A DNA stretch of 64,000 bases from Nocardia niigatensis NBRC 100131 (GTDB lineage Bacteria; Actinomycetota; Actinomycetes; Mycobacteriales; Mycobacteriaceae), in the NCBI RefSeq assembly GCF_000308655.1, contig NZ_BAGC01000071.1, positions 291,692 through 355,691 on the forward strand, written 5' to 3'. The notes under the pieces were generated by a model, which did not search any database, was not told where the DNA came from, and worked only from the letters and a program-made list of their open reading frames with translations. Position 1 is the stretch's first letter, and each line of letters begins with the position of its first letter. The position numbers were made by a program, and so were the translations under genes. Of this stretch, positions 32,772 to 42,366 are shown piece after piece.

Positions 32772-34814
32772 GTGGCTGCCATGGACTCCAACGCAGAAGG
32801 CTCGACCAAGCAGGGCAATCAGTCGTACAGCGCGAACTCGATCACGGTGCTCGAGGGGCTCGAGGCGGTTCGCAAGCGCCCCGGCATGTACATCGGTTCC
32901 ACCGGTGAGCGCGGCCTGCACCATCTGATCTGGGAGGTCGTCGACAACTCGGTCGATGAGGCGATGGCCGGGCATGCCACGCGTGTCGATGTCACGCTGC
33001 TGGCCGACGGCGGCGTCGAGGTCGTCGACGACGGTCGTGGTATCCCCACCGATATGCACGCGCAGGGGGTGCCGACCATCGAGGTCGTCATGACCCAGCT
33101 GCACGCCGGCGGCAAGTTCGACGGCGAGTCCTATGCGGTGTCCGGCGGTCTGCACGGTGTCGGCATCTCGGTGGTGAACGCGCTGTCCACCCGCCTCGAG
33201 GCCGAGGTGGACTACGGCGGCCACCACTGGACCCAGGAGTACAAGGACGCCAAGCCGGGCAAGCTGATCCAGGGCGAGGCGACCAAGAAGACCGGTACCA
33301 CCATCCGGTTCTTCCCGGACCCGGACATCTTCGAGACCACCACCTTCAGCTTCGAGACGGTCGCGCGCCGCCTGCAGGAGATGGCCTTCCTGAACAAGGG
33401 TCTCACCATCACGCTGACCGATCAGCGCATCCACGAGGGTGACATCACCGATGAGGTGGTGAGCGAGACCGCCGAGGCGCCCAAGCATCTCGACGAGAAC
33501 GCGCCCGCGGCCGAGCCGAAGGTGAAGACCCGCACGTACCACTACCCCGGTGGGCTGGAGGACTACGTCCGCCACATCAACCGGACCAAGACGCCGATCC
33601 ACAACTCGATCGTCGGCTTCACCGGCAAGGGCACCGGCCACGAGGTCGAGGTCGCGATGCAGTGGAACTCGGGTTACTCAGAGTCTGTCCACACCTTCGC
33701 CAACACCATCAACACCCACGAGGGCGGTACCCACGAGGAGGGCTTCCGCGCGGCGCTCACCACGGTGGTGAACAAGTACGCGAAGGACAAGAAGCTTCTC
33801 AAGGAGAAGGAGGGCAACCTCACCGGTGACGACATCCGTGAGGGTCTCGCCGCCATCGTGAGCGTGAAGATCGCCGACCCGCAGTTCGAGGGCCAGACCA
33901 AGACCAAGCTCGGCAACACCGAGGTGAAGTCCTTCGTCCAGCGCACCTGCAACGAGCACATCTCGCACTGGTTCGAGGCGAACCCGGCCGACGCGAAGAC
34001 GATCGTGCAGAAGGCGGTGTCGTCGGCGCAGGCCCGGGTGGCCGCGCGGAAGGCGCGAGAGCTGGTGCGGCGCAAGTCCGCCACCGATATCGGTGGCCTG
34101 CCGGGCAAGCTGGCCGACTGCCGTTCCAAGGATCCGAGCAAGTCCGAGATCTACATCGTGGAGGGCGACTCCGCCGGTGGTTCGGCCAAGTCCGGCCGTG
34201 ACTCCATGTATCAGGCGATCCTGCCGCTGCGCGGCAAGATCATCAATGTGGAGAAGGCGCGCATCGACCGCGTGCTGAAGAACACCGAGGTCCAGTCGAT
34301 CATCACGGCGTTCGGCACCGGTATCCACGACGAGTTCGACATCAACAAGCTGCGCTATCACAAGATCGTGCTGATGGCCGACGCCGATGTCGACGGCCAG
34401 CACATCTCGACGCTGCTGCTCACCCTGCTGTTCCGCTTCATGCGCCCGCTGGTCGAGCACGGTCACGTGTATCTGGCCATGCCGCCGCTGTACAAGCTGA
34501 AGTGGCAGCGCAGCGAGCCGGAGTTCGCCTACTCCGACCGCGAGCGCGACGGGCTGCTGGAGCGCGGCCTGGCGGCCGGCAAGAAGATCAACAAGGACGA
34601 CGGCATCCAGCGCTACAAGGGTCTCGGTGAGATGAACCCGAAGGAGCTGTGGGAGACCACCATGGATCCGAGCGTGCGCGTGCTGCGTCTGGTCACGCTG
34701 GACGACGCGGCCGCGGCCGACGAGCTGTTCTCCATCCTCATGGGTGAGGACGTGGAGGCTCGCCGCAGCTTCATCACTCGGAACGCCAAGGACGTCCGGT
34801 TCCTCGACGTGTAA
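32772..34814 (+). CDS. gyrB: DNA gyrase subunit B
   Basis: This 680-residue protein has the GHKL ATPase motifs EVVDNSVDEAMAGHA and GGLHGVGISVVNALS, and the Toprim motifs EGDSAGGSA and DADVDGQHI. It supplies the ATPase of the supercoiling enzyme. The GTG at 32772 is followed by an in-frame ATG at 32781; AAGGAG lies 12 nt before the GTG. gyrA follows 78 bp downstream. Confidence 0.96.
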   Translation: MAAMDSNAEGSTKQGNQSYSANSITVLEGLEAVRKRPGMYIGSTGERGLHHLIWEVVDNSVDEAMAGHATRVDVTLLADGGVEVVDDGRGIPTDMHAQGVPTIEVVMTQLHAGGKFDGESYAVSGGLHGVGISVVNALSTRLEAEVDYGGHHWTQEYKDAKPGKLIQGEATKKTGTTIRFFPDPDIFETTTFSFETVARRLQEMAFLNKGLTITLTDQRIHEGDITDEVVSETAEAPKHLDENAPAAEPKVKTRTYHYPGGLEDYVRHINRTKTPIHNSIVGFTGKGTGHEVEVAMQWNSGYSESVHTFANTINTHEGGTHEEGFRAALTTVVNKYAKDKKLLKEKEGNLTGDDIREGLAAIVSVKIADPQFEGQTKTKLGNTEVKSFVQRTCNEHISHWFEANPADAKTIVQKAVSSAQARVAARKARELVRRKSATDIGGLPGKLADCRSKDPSKSEIYIVEGDSAGGSAKSGRDSMYQAILPLRGKIINVEKARIDRVLKNTEVQSIITAFGTGIHDEFDINKLRYHKIVLMADADVDGQHISTLLLTLLFRFMRPLVEHGHVYLAMPPLYKLKWQRSEPEFAYSDRERDGLLERGLAAGKKINKDDGIQRYKGLGEMNPKELWETTMDPSVRVLRLVTLDDAAAADELFSILMGEDVEARRSFITRNAKDVRFLDV

Positions 34815-34892
34815 TTCGCGCCGGCGGCGGCCTTCCGGGCCTCCGCGTGCGCGCCGCGAGGACCACCCACTACTTCTGACGGAGACCTATCC

Positions 34893-37406
34893 ATGACTGA
34901 GACTTCGCTTCCGCCCTCGGGTGGCGACCGCATCGAGCCGGTCGACATCCAGCAGGAGATGCAGAACTCCTACATCGACTACGCCATGAGCGTGATCGTG
35001 GGCCGTGCGCTGCCCGAGGTGCGCGACGGCATGAAGCCGGTGCACCGCCGCATCCTGTACGCGATGTACGACAACGGGTATCGGCCCGATCGCGGCTATG
35101 TGAAGTCCGCGCGCCCGGTCGCCGACACCATGGGTAACTATCACCCGCACGGTGACTCGGCGATCTACGACACCCTGGTGCGCATGGCGCAGCCGTGGGC
35201 GATGCGGTACCCGCTGGTCGACGGCCAGGGCAACTTCGGTTCGCGCGGTAATGACGGTGCGGCCGCCATGCGTTACACGGAGTGCCGCCTGACGCCGCTG
35301 GCGATGGAGATGCTGCGCGAGATCGACCATGAGACGGTCGATTTCATCCCGAACTACGACGGCAAGACCCTGGAACCGGTCGTGCTGCCGAGCCGGGTGC
35401 CGGCGCTGCTGATGAACGGCTCCAACGGTATTGCCGTCGGTATGGCCACGAACATCCCGCCGCACAACCTGACCGAGCTGGCCGAGGCCATCTACTGGGC
35501 GCTGGACAACCATGAGGCCGACGAGGAGGCCACGCTCGCGGCGTGCATGGAGCGGGTGAAGGGTCCGGACTTCCCGACCTCGGGCCTGATCGTCGGGACC
35601 CAGGGCATCCATGATGCGTACACCACCGGTCGCGGTTCGGTCCGCATGCGCGGTGTGGTGGAGATCGAGGAGGACAACCGGGGTCGCACCACGATCGTCA
35701 TCACCGAGCTGCCGTACCAGGTCAATACCGACAACTTCATCAACGCGATCGCCGAGCAGGTGAAGGACGGCAAGATCGCGGGTGTCTCCGACATCCACGA
35801 CGAGTCGTCGGACCGTGCGGGTCTGCGCATCGTGGTGACGGTGAAGCGTGACGCCATCGCCAAGGTGGTGCTGAACAACCTCTACAAGCACACTCAGCTG
35901 CAGACGTCGTTCGGCTGCAACATGCTGTCGATCGTCGACGGGGTGCCGCGCACGCTGCGTCTGGATCAGATGATCCGGCTGTATGTGAATCACCAGTTGG
36001 ACGTGATCATCCGGCGTACCCGGTACCTGCTGCGCAAGGCCGAGGAGCGGGCTCACATCCTGCGCGGTCTGGTGAAGGCGCTGGATCAGCTGGACGCGGT
36101 GATCGCGTTGATCCGCCGGTCGGCCGATACCGAGACCGCGCGCACCGGCCTGATGCAGTTGCTGGAGATCGACGAGATCCAGGCGACCGCCATCCTCGAC
36201 ATGCAGCTGCGCCGCCTGTCGGCACTGGAACGTCAGAAGATCCTGGACGAGTTGGCCAAGATCGAGGCCGAGATCGCCGATTTGAACGACATTCTGGCGA
36301 AGCCGGAGCGGCAGCGCGCGATCGTCCGTGACGAATTGGCGGAGATCGTCGACAAGTACGGCGACGACCGCCGCACCAAGATCATCGCGGCCGACGGCGA
36401 CGTGCAGGACGAGGATCTGATCGCCCGCGAGGACGTGGTCGTGACGATCACCGAGACCGGCTACGCCAAGCGCACCAAGACCGACCTCTACCGTTCGCAG
36501 AAGCGCGGCGGCAAGGGCGTGCAGGGCGCGGGTCTCAAGCAGGACGACATCGTCAAGCACTTCTTCGTCACCTCGACCCACGACTGGCTGCTGTTCTTCA
36601 CCAACAAGGGTCGGGTCTACCGGGCCAAGGCGTACGAGCTGCCGGAGGCCAACCGCACCGCGCGCGGCCAGCACGTGGCGAATCTGCTGGCGTTCCAGCC
36701 GGACGAGAAGATCGCCCAGGTCATTCAGCTCAAGTCGTACGAGGACGCGCCGTACCTGGTGCTGGCCACCCGCAAGGGTCTGGTGAAGAAGTCCAAGCTG
36801 ACGGACTTCGACTCGAACCGGACCGGCGGCATCGTCGCGGTGAATCTGCGCGACGAGGACGAATTGGTCGGTGCGGCACTGTGTTCCGCGGACGATGATC
36901 TGCTGCTGGTGTCGGCGCACGGTCAGTCCATCCGCTTCAACGCCAATGACGAGGTGCTGCGCCCGATGGGCCGCGCCACCTCCGGCGTGCAGGGCATGCG
37001 CTTCAACGCCGACGATGAACTGTTGTCGCTCAACGTGGTTCGCGACGCCGAGGGCATCTATCTGCTTGTCGCGACGGCGGGTGGGTACTCCAAGCGCACG
37101 GCCATCGACGAGTACACCGCGCAGGGTCGCGGCGGCAAGGGTGTGCTGACGATCCAGTACGACGAGAAGCGTGGCAATCTGGTCGGAGCGCTCATCGTCA
37201 ATGATGATGATGAGCTGTACGCGATCACCTCCGGTGGCGGTGTCATTCGCACCGCGGCGAACCAGGTTCGCAAGGCCGGTCGCCAAACCAAGGGTGTGCG
37301 GTTGATGAACCTGGGCGAGGGCGATATTTTGCTCGCGATCGCTCGGAACGCGGATGAGCCCGACCAGGTTGCCGAAGATGACACCAGCGGTTCGGCGAAG
37401 CAGTAG
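34893..37406 (+). CDS. gyrA: DNA gyrase subunit A
   Basis: This 837-residue protein has the catalytic tyrosine in MRYTECRL and the GyrA-box QKRGGKGV in the C-terminal DNA-wrapping domain. The quinolone-determining region reads HPHGDSAIYD, with serine at the position of E. coli Ser83, a susceptible-type residue. No intein is present. It cuts and rejoins DNA for supercoiling. Confidence 0.97.
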   Translation: MTETSLPPSGGDRIEPVDIQQEMQNSYIDYAMSVIVGRALPEVRDGMKPVHRRILYAMYDNGYRPDRGYVKSARPVADTMGNYHPHGDSAIYDTLVRMAQPWAMRYPLVDGQGNFGSRGNDGAAAMRYTECRLTPLAMEMLREIDHETVDFIPNYDGKTLEPVVLPSRVPALLMNGSNGIAVGMATNIPPHNLTELAEAIYWALDNHEADEEATLAACMERVKGPDFPTSGLIVGTQGIHDAYTTGRGSVRMRGVVEIEEDNRGRTTIVITELPYQVNTDNFINAIAEQVKDGKIAGVSDIHDESSDRAGLRIVVTVKRDAIAKVVLNNLYKHTQLQTSFGCNMLSIVDGVPRTLRLDQMIRLYVNHQLDVIIRRTRYLLRKAEERAHILRGLVKALDQLDAVIALIRRSADTETARTGLMQLLEIDEIQATAILDMQLRRLSALERQKILDELAKIEAEIADLNDILAKPERQRAIVRDELAEIVDKYGDDRRTKIIAADGDVQDEDLIAREDVVVTITETGYAKRTKTDLYRSQKRGGKGVQGAGLKQDDIVKHFFVTSTHDWLLFFTNKGRVYRAKAYELPEANRTARGQHVANLLAFQPDEKIAQVIQLKSYEDAPYLVLATRKGLVKKSKLTDFDSNRTGGIVAVNLRDEDELVGAALCSADDDLLLVSAHGQSIRFNANDEVLRPMGRATSGVQGMRFNADDELLSLNVVRDAEGIYLLVATAGGYSKRTAIDEYTAQGRGGKGVLTIQYDEKRGNLVGALIVNDDDELYAITSGGGVIRTAANQVRKAGRQTKGVRLMNLGEGDILLAIARNADEPDQVAEDDTSGSAKQ

Positions 37407-37451
37407 TTTCTCCACAGCAGCGGCGGCACAAACGGATCGAAGGATTCACCA

Positions 37452-38411
37452 TTGACCACGAATCAGCCGAATGACCAGCGCGGTCACGCCAATGGCGTGA
37501 CCGAGAGAATCGCCCCGTCCCCGATTCCGCCGCGGCCTATTCCGCGGACCGGCGGGAACGACGGCGGTGCGCCGCAAGCACCCGAATTGTCGGACCAGTC
37601 CGACAATTTCGGGCCGGAAGGTAACAATTCGGCAGAGGCCGCGGCACCGGCCGCCGCGGACGCCCAGGGCGGTTCGCCCTTCCAGGAAGGTTGGTCGCAG
37701 CTGCCCCAGCGGGAGCCGCAGTCCAACCTGTACCGCCCGGGCCAGGCCCCGACCCCGGGCAGCACCGCCAGCCTCAAGGGCGGCGGCCTGTCCGGTGGCG
37801 GCCTCAACGCCGGCGTCTCCAATGCCCGCACCACCGCCGACCTGGCGGCCAAGGCGGCGCGCAAGGAGGCGGCCATGGTGAAGTCCGTCGGGATCGACGG
37901 ACCGACCCGCAGCATTTCCCGCCCGGAACTGGTCAAGGACCTGCCGGATCTGTCCGAGCTGCGGCACCCGCTGCCGCCGCCGGACCCGATCGCGCCGGCC
38001 GGTCCGGTCTCGCCGTCCGCCCCCGCGGCGGTGGCGCAGGCCGCGGCCACCGGTGAGCCGCTGCGCGCCACCGTGCAGCTGCGCCACATCGATCCGTGGT
38101 CCACGCTGAAGGTCTCGCTGGTGATCAGCGTGGCCATGTTCTTCGTGTGGATGCTGGCGGTCGGCCTGCTCTACCTGGTGCTCGAGGGCATGGGCGTGTG
38201 GGAGCGCCTGAACTCCACCTTCACCGATATGGTCTCGGACAGCTCCAGCTCGGCGCTCATCGACGCGGGCACGGTCTTCGGCTACGCCGGCGTGATCGGG
38301 CTGATCAATGTGGTGCTGATGACGGCGCTGTCCACGGTCGGCGTCTTCGTCTACAACCAGTGCACCGATCTGGTCGGCGGCATCCAGGTCACCCTGGCCG
38401 ATCCCGACTAG
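37452..38411 (+). CDS. DUF3566 transmembrane protein
   Basis: Residues 1-200 are Pro/Ala-rich and disordered. The C-terminal DUF3566 domain (ATVQLRHIDPWSTLKVSLVI) has two transmembrane helices. It follows gyrA, as Rv0007 does. The TTG at 37452 has GAAGGA 7 nt upstream. The function is unknown; an envelope or division role is only suspected. Confidence 0.88.
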   Translation: MTTNQPNDQRGHANGVTERIAPSPIPPRPIPRTGGNDGGAPQAPELSDQSDNFGPEGNNSAEAAAPAAADAQGGSPFQEGWSQLPQREPQSNLYRPGQAPTPGSTASLKGGGLSGGGLNAGVSNARTTADLAAKAARKEAAMVKSVGIDGPTRSISRPELVKDLPDLSELRHPLPPPDPIAPAGPVSPSAPAAVAQAAATGEPLRATVQLRHIDPWSTLKVSLVISVAMFFVWMLAVGLLYLVLEGMGVWERLNSTFTDMVSDSSSSALIDAGTVFGYAGVIGLINVVLMTALSTVGVFVYNQCTDLVGGIQVTLADPD

Positions 38412-38436
38412 GAAACCGCTGTTTCGATCCGCCGTG

Positions 38437-38483
38437 ACGGCCGGTCCGACCTGCTCCCCGCAGGCCGCTGACCGGCCGTTTTG
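38437..38483 (+). terminator. Terminator after DUF3566 gene
   Basis: ACGGCCGGTC (38437-38446) pairs perfectly with GACCGGCCGT (38470-38479), followed by TTT. Confidence 0.7.
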
Positions 38484-38510
38484 GTTATCAGCGCTCGGGT
38501 ACGGTAATCT
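38481..38510 (+). promoter_or_regulatory. Putative tRNA promoter
   Basis: TTGGTT, an 18-nt spacer and TAATCT lie 40 nt upstream of tRNA-Ile, fitting a housekeeping promoter for the tRNA pair. Confidence 0.55.
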
Positions 38511-38550
38511 TCTGCCTCGTTCGAGTGACACACTTCGAACACCCACTAAG

Positions 38551-38624
38551 GGCCTATAGCTCAGGCGGTTAGAGCGCTTCGCTGATAACGAAGAGGTCGG
38601 AGGTTCAAGTCCTCCTAGGCCCAC
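38551..38624 (+). tRNA. ileT: tRNA-Ile(GAT)
   Basis: The acceptor arms GGGCCTA and TAGGCCC pair fully, the D-loop, GGTTCAAGTCC T-arm and anticodon GAT are in place, and the discriminator is A. CCA is not encoded. Confidence 0.97.
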
Positions 38625-38653
38625 TTACAGGTAAAGATCGAACTGCCTTCCCA

Positions 38654-38726
38654 GGGGCCTTAGCTCAATTGGCAGAGCACTGCCTTTGCAAGGCAGGGGT
38701 TAGGGGTTCGATTCCCCTAGGCTCCA
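38654..38726 (+). tRNA. alaT: tRNA-Ala(TGC)
   Basis: GGGGCCT pairs with AGGCTCC (one G-U), the T-arm is GGGGTTCGATTCCCC and the anticodon is TGC. It lies 29 bp after tRNA-Ile, as in mycobacteria. Confidence 0.97.
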
Positions 38727-38732
38727 CAGCAC

Positions 38733-38765
38733 AAGCCGCAGACCATTTCGGTCTGCGGCTTCTGT
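38733..38765 (+). terminator. Terminator after tRNA-Ala
   Basis: AAGCCGCAGACC and GGTCTGCGGCTT form a perfect 12-bp stem around ATTTC. Confidence 0.85.
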
Positions 38766-38792
38766 CATTTCGGGGCCTTTCCGCGATTCCAG

Positions 38793-38808
38793 TACTGTGG
38801 GATTCATG
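38793..38808 (+). promoter_or_regulatory. -10 element of the 35-residue ORF
   Basis: TACTGT (38793-38798) ends 7 nt before the ATG, indicating a leaderless transcript. Confidence 0.55.
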
Positions 38809-38913
38809 AAATTCGTTCTCACAATCGTTCTGGTCGCCGCCGTGGTCTTCGGAATCAGCAAGCTGCGTCAGCGAAATGACGCCGATCTGTGGCATGAGGT
38901 CACCACTCGCTGA
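38806..38913 (+). CDS. 35-residue single-pass membrane peptide
   Basis: The ATG at 38806 opens a 35-codon frame: a hydrophobic N-terminal helix (MKFVLTIVLVAAVVFGIS), then a polar tail ending DLWHEVTTR. It is preceded by a -10 element 7 nt upstream and no Shine-Dalgarno, so it looks leaderless. I do not know its function. The composition and promoter make it more than chance. Confidence 0.7.
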   Translation: MKFVLTIVLVAAVVFGISKLRQRNDADLWHEVTTR

Positions 38914-39046
38914 AAGTCCCTGACGGGGCGCCGATCACGTCACCCCGGTGACCGGTCGGCGCCCCTTCGCCACCGGCGGGAAGATCGGGACTGTGACACG
39001 GAACAACCGGAGGTTTGGCGCCCGATCGACGCCGTAAGGTCGAAGT

Positions 39047-40072
39047 ATGGCGTCCACTGAGATCTCCGACCTGGTGCAGTCCGTGGTGGAGCCTTACCTG
39101 CTGAACGGACCACGCAGATACAACCGCGGCCAAGTGGCCGACCTGACCGGACTGCCCAACCATGTGACCCGCCGACTGTGGGTGGCGCTGGGTTTCCCGG
39201 CCGACCCGGACGACGAGGCCGTGGAGTACAGCGACTCCGATATCGAGGCCGCCCGGACCTTCGCCAAGCTGCACGTGCTGGCCTCCGCGGACGTGCACCG
39301 GCAGACCACCGCGGCGCGGACGCTGGGCCGCTCCATGGCCCGGCTGGCGGAGTGGCAGGTGGATCTGGTGACCGAGGAGATCCTGGATCGCATCGCCACC
39401 ATCACCCGCGAGCAGCCGGACATCGACCCGACGGAGGCCGCCCGCATCGCCACCGACGAGGTGGTCACCGAGTTCGAGACATTGCAGCGCTACGCCTTCC
39501 GCCGGCATCTGGACGCCGCGCTGGCGCAGTCGATGAACGGGGGAGCGGCGGCCGGGGACACGCTGCGCGTGCTGGCCGTCGGATTCGCCGACATGGTCGG
39601 TTACACCCGTCTCACCCGCCACCTGGAGGCCGATGAGCTGTCGGCGCTGCTGGAGGCCTTCGAGACGGCCACCAGCAACGCGATCGTGGCCAATGGCGGC
39701 TGGGTGATCAAGAACGTCGGCGACGAGGTCATGTTCGCGGCCAATACCGCCGCGGCGGGCGCGCGCATCGCGCTGGCCGTGCAGGAGGCCGCCATCGCCT
39801 CGCACGGCGTCACCCAGGAACTGCGGGTGGGTCTGGCCTACGGACAGGTCCTGCAACGTTTCGGCGACCTGTACGGCTCGGTGGTGAACACCGCCGCGCG
39901 GCTCACCGGTGTGGCCCGGCCGGGCACGGTGCTGGTCGACGACGGCGCGGCCGAGGCGATCGAGTCGGACCCGGAATTCATGCTGCGGCAGCTGGCCACG
40001 GTGCGGGTGAAGGGCATCAACCGGTTGTACGGGCATGTGCTGCGCCGCAATGTGATTCGGCCGCTGGTCTGA
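39047..40072 (+). CDS. Class III adenylate cyclase, Rv1264-like
   Basis: The C-terminal catalytic domain (about residues 180-335) has the metal Asp in VGFADMVGYTRL, the second Asp in KNVGDEVMFAA and the transition-state Asn/Arg in GSVVNTAARL. The N-terminal 170 residues resemble the autoinhibitory pH-sensing module of M. tuberculosis Rv1264. It should make cAMP from ATP in the cytoplasm. A -10-like TAAGGT ends 6 nt before the ATG, so the mRNA may be leaderless. Confidence 0.88.
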   Translation: MASTEISDLVQSVVEPYLLNGPRRYNRGQVADLTGLPNHVTRRLWVALGFPADPDDEAVEYSDSDIEAARTFAKLHVLASADVHRQTTAARTLGRSMARLAEWQVDLVTEEILDRIATITREQPDIDPTEAARIATDEVVTEFETLQRYAFRRHLDAALAQSMNGGAAAGDTLRVLAVGFADMVGYTRLTRHLEADELSALLEAFETATSNAIVANGGWVIKNVGDEVMFAANTAAAGARIALAVQEAAIASHGVTQELRVGLAYGQVLQRFGDLYGSVVNTAARLTGVARPGTVLVDDGAAEAIESDPEFMLRQLATVRVKGINRLYGHVLRRNVIRPLV

Positions 40073-40510
40073 GGAATCCCGCTGCCGGACGGTGAATCCG
40101 CCATGGGGCGAACCTGGTCCGGGAATGGGGGCGGGCCTCGGCGAAGGGGGGGAGTTAGCCGAGGCCCGCGTACGGTCGGCCCGGGGGGGAGGGGCCGACG
40201 GGAACGATCCTACGCGACGAATTCGCTTTGTGTGGCTATCGGGGGGCCGCGTTCCAAGATTTTTTTTGGGGAAAAAGTGTCGTACCCGGGTGAGACCATA
40301 CCCGTGTGGCCGAAATGCGCCCTTCGCCGAAATCGATTCGAGTAGTGCACTACTCGCGATCGCGGCCGGTGTGCGGGCGGATCATCGAATCGGCCGCATC
40401 CCGTACCGGCAACCCCGAGCACCGCCGGACCCCAACGGGATGCGGTCCCTTTGGTGTAATGGCACTGCAGAGCCGATGCGGCGGATCAACCCCGAGACAC
40501 CAGGAGAATC
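40073..40510. other. Structured intergenic region before the DrrAB exporter
   Basis: No gene is supported here. Two GC-rich hairpins (40131-40169 and 40175-40199) follow the cyclase gene and may end transcription. An 8-T run and TTTTT-GGGG-AAAAA hairpin lie near 40260-40276. TACCCGGGTG and TACCCGTGTG repeat near 40283-40310, and a perfect 18-bp palindrome is at 40339-40356. A small RNA is possible but unproven. Confidence 0.6.
40339..40356. promoter_or_regulatory. Perfect 18-bp palindrome, candidate operator
   Basis: CGAGTAGTGCACTACTCG is a perfect palindrome 155 bp upstream of the ABC exporter ATPase gene. TetR- and GntR-type regulators bind such sites, but no regulator gene lies next to it. 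Confidence 0.65.
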
Positions 40511-41503
40511 ATGCCCGACGCGATAGTCGCCGAGGGTCTGGTCAAGAGGTACGGCCAGCTGGTCGCCCTCGACGGCCTGGACCTGTCCGTTCCCGAAGGC
40601 ACCGTGACCGCACTGCTCGGCCCCAACGGCGCGGGCAAGACCACCGCTGTGCGCGTGCTCACCACCCTGCTGATCCCGGACGCGGGCCGCGCCACCGTCG
40701 CCGGGGTGGACGTCCTGAAGGATCCCCAGCTGCTGCGTTCCCGCATCGGCACCTCCGGCCAGTACGCGGCCGTCGACGAATACCTCACCGGCTTCGAGAA
40801 TCTGGAGATGGTCGGGCGGCTGTACCACATGGGCGTGCAGCGCAGTAAGGAGCGCGCCCGCGAGCTGCTGGACCGCTTCCGCCTCGCCGACGCCGCCGAC
40901 CGGCCCGTGAAGGGCTATTCCGGCGGCATGCGGCGGCGGCTCGACCTGGCCGGCGCGCTGGTGGCGAATCCGCCCGTGCTGTTCCTGGACGAACCCACCA
41001 CGGGGCTGGATCCCCGTGCGCGCCTGGATCTCTGGGATGTCATCGAGGAATTGGTGGCGGGCGGCACCACGCTGCTGCTGACCACCCAGTACCTGGAGGA
41101 GGCCGACCGGCTGGCCGACTCCATCGCCGTCATCGACCACGGCCGGGTCATCGCCGAGGGCACCTCCGACGAACTCAAGGCCATGGTGGGCGGCGACCGC
41201 ATCGAACTGATCGTCGACCATGCGGACAATCTGGCGGTCGCGCAGCGGGCGCTGGAAGGCCTGGCGCACGGCGAGATTCGGCTGGAGCCGGGGCTGCGGC
41301 GCATCATCGTGCCGGTCGAGGACGGTTCGCAGGCGCTGGTCGACGCGATCGGGCAGCTGAGCAAGCACGACGTGAAGATCCAGGACGTGGGTCTGCGCCG
41401 GCCCTCGCTCGACGATGTCTTCCTGTCGCTGACCGGGCACCAGACCGAGGAGCTGATCAACGGCGACCGCGCGGCCGACGAGACGGTCGGGGGCGCCCGA
41501 TGA
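40511..41503 (+). CDS. DrrA-type ABC transporter ATP-binding protein
   Basis: This 330-residue protein has Walker A GPNGAGKTTA, signature YSGGMRRRLDLA, and Walker B LFLDEPTTGLD, and the C-terminal segment found in daunorubicin-resistance (DrrA) ATPases. It overlaps the permease gene by 4 nt (ATGA). The substrate is unknown; drug or lipid export are both common in this family. Confidence 0.92.
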   Translation: MPDAIVAEGLVKRYGQLVALDGLDLSVPEGTVTALLGPNGAGKTTAVRVLTTLLIPDAGRATVAGVDVLKDPQLLRSRIGTSGQYAAVDEYLTGFENLEMVGRLYHMGVQRSKERARELLDRFRLADAADRPVKGYSGGMRRRLDLAGALVANPPVLFLDEPTTGLDPRARLDLWDVIEELVAGGTTLLLTTQYLEEADRLADSIAVIDHGRVIAEGTSDELKAMVGGDRIELIVDHADNLAVAQRALEGLAHGEIRLEPGLRRIIVPVEDGSQALVDAIGQLSKHDVKIQDVGLRRPSLDDVFLSLTGHQTEELINGDRAADETVGGAR

Positions 41504-42342
41504 CCTCCGCGCTCGCCGTCGCCGAAAAGCCTTCGCTCCCACAGCGACTGGCCATGGTGGTCTCCGACAGCATCACCATCACCAAGCGCAATGTCATCAA
41601 GATCCGCCGTGTCCCGGACGTGCTGATCTTCTCGACACTGTCGCCCATCATGTTCGTGCTGCTGTTCGCCTACGTCTTCGGTTCGTCGATCCGGCTGCCG
41701 GGTACCTCGTACCGTGAGTTCCTGATCGCGGGCATCTTCGCGCAGACCGTGGTGTTCGGCTCCACCTTCACCGGACTGAGCCTGGCCGAGGACATGCAGA
41801 AGGGCATCATCGACCGCTTCCGCTCGCTCCCCATGGCCCCGTCGGCGGTGCTCATCGGGCGCACGCTCTCCGATGTCGTCATCAATGTGGTGAGCCTGGT
41901 GGTCATGTCGCTGACCGGCCTGGCGGTAGGGTGGCGCATCCGCGGCTCGTTCCTGGACGCGGTGCTGGCCTACGTGTTGTTGCTGCTGTTCGCGTACGCG
42001 GTGTCGTGGATCATGGCCGTGGTGGGCCTGCTGGTCCGGGCGCCGGAGGTCTACAACAACGCGAGCTTCATGGTGATCTTCCCGATCACCTTCATCGCCA
42101 ACACCTTCGTGCCGTCGCAGAACCTGCCCACGGTGCTTCGTGTTGTGGCGGAATGGAATCCGGTGTCGGCGGTGACGCAGGCGACCCGCGATCTGTTCGG
42201 CAACACCAGCCCGATGGGCCCGAGCCCGGATGTCTGGCCCATGCGGCATCCGGTCGCCACGACCCTGATGTGGATCGTGGTGATCCTGGCTGTCTTCGTG
42301 CCGCTGGCGCTGAAGCAGTACAAGCGGTCGGTCAGTCGCTGA
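41500..42342 (+). CDS. DrrB-type ABC-2 transporter permease
   Basis: This 280-residue protein has about six transmembrane segments and the ABC-2 pattern GIIDRFRSLPMAPSAVLIGR. It partners the preceding ATPase. The start overlaps that gene, so the two are translated together. Confidence 0.92.
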   Translation: MTSALAVAEKPSLPQRLAMVVSDSITITKRNVIKIRRVPDVLIFSTLSPIMFVLLFAYVFGSSIRLPGTSYREFLIAGIFAQTVVFGSTFTGLSLAEDMQKGIIDRFRSLPMAPSAVLIGRTLSDVVINVVSLVVMSLTGLAVGWRIRGSFLDAVLAYVLLLLFAYAVSWIMAVVGLLVRAPEVYNNASFMVIFPITFIANTFVPSQNLPTVLRVVAEWNPVSAVTQATRDLFGNTSPMGPSPDVWPMRHPVATTLMWIVVILAVFVPLALKQYKRSVSR

Positions 42343-42366
42343 CCGGCCGCCGCGACCGCTGCCGCG

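Noticed and set aside
34893..37406. Intein or resistance mutation in gyrA
   Set aside because: The protein is of normal length with an unbroken active site, and the residue aligned with E. coli Ser83 is serine.
40254..40276. Eight-T run as a terminator
   Set aside because: It is preceded by no strong stem on either strand; the GC hairpins upstream are better candidates.
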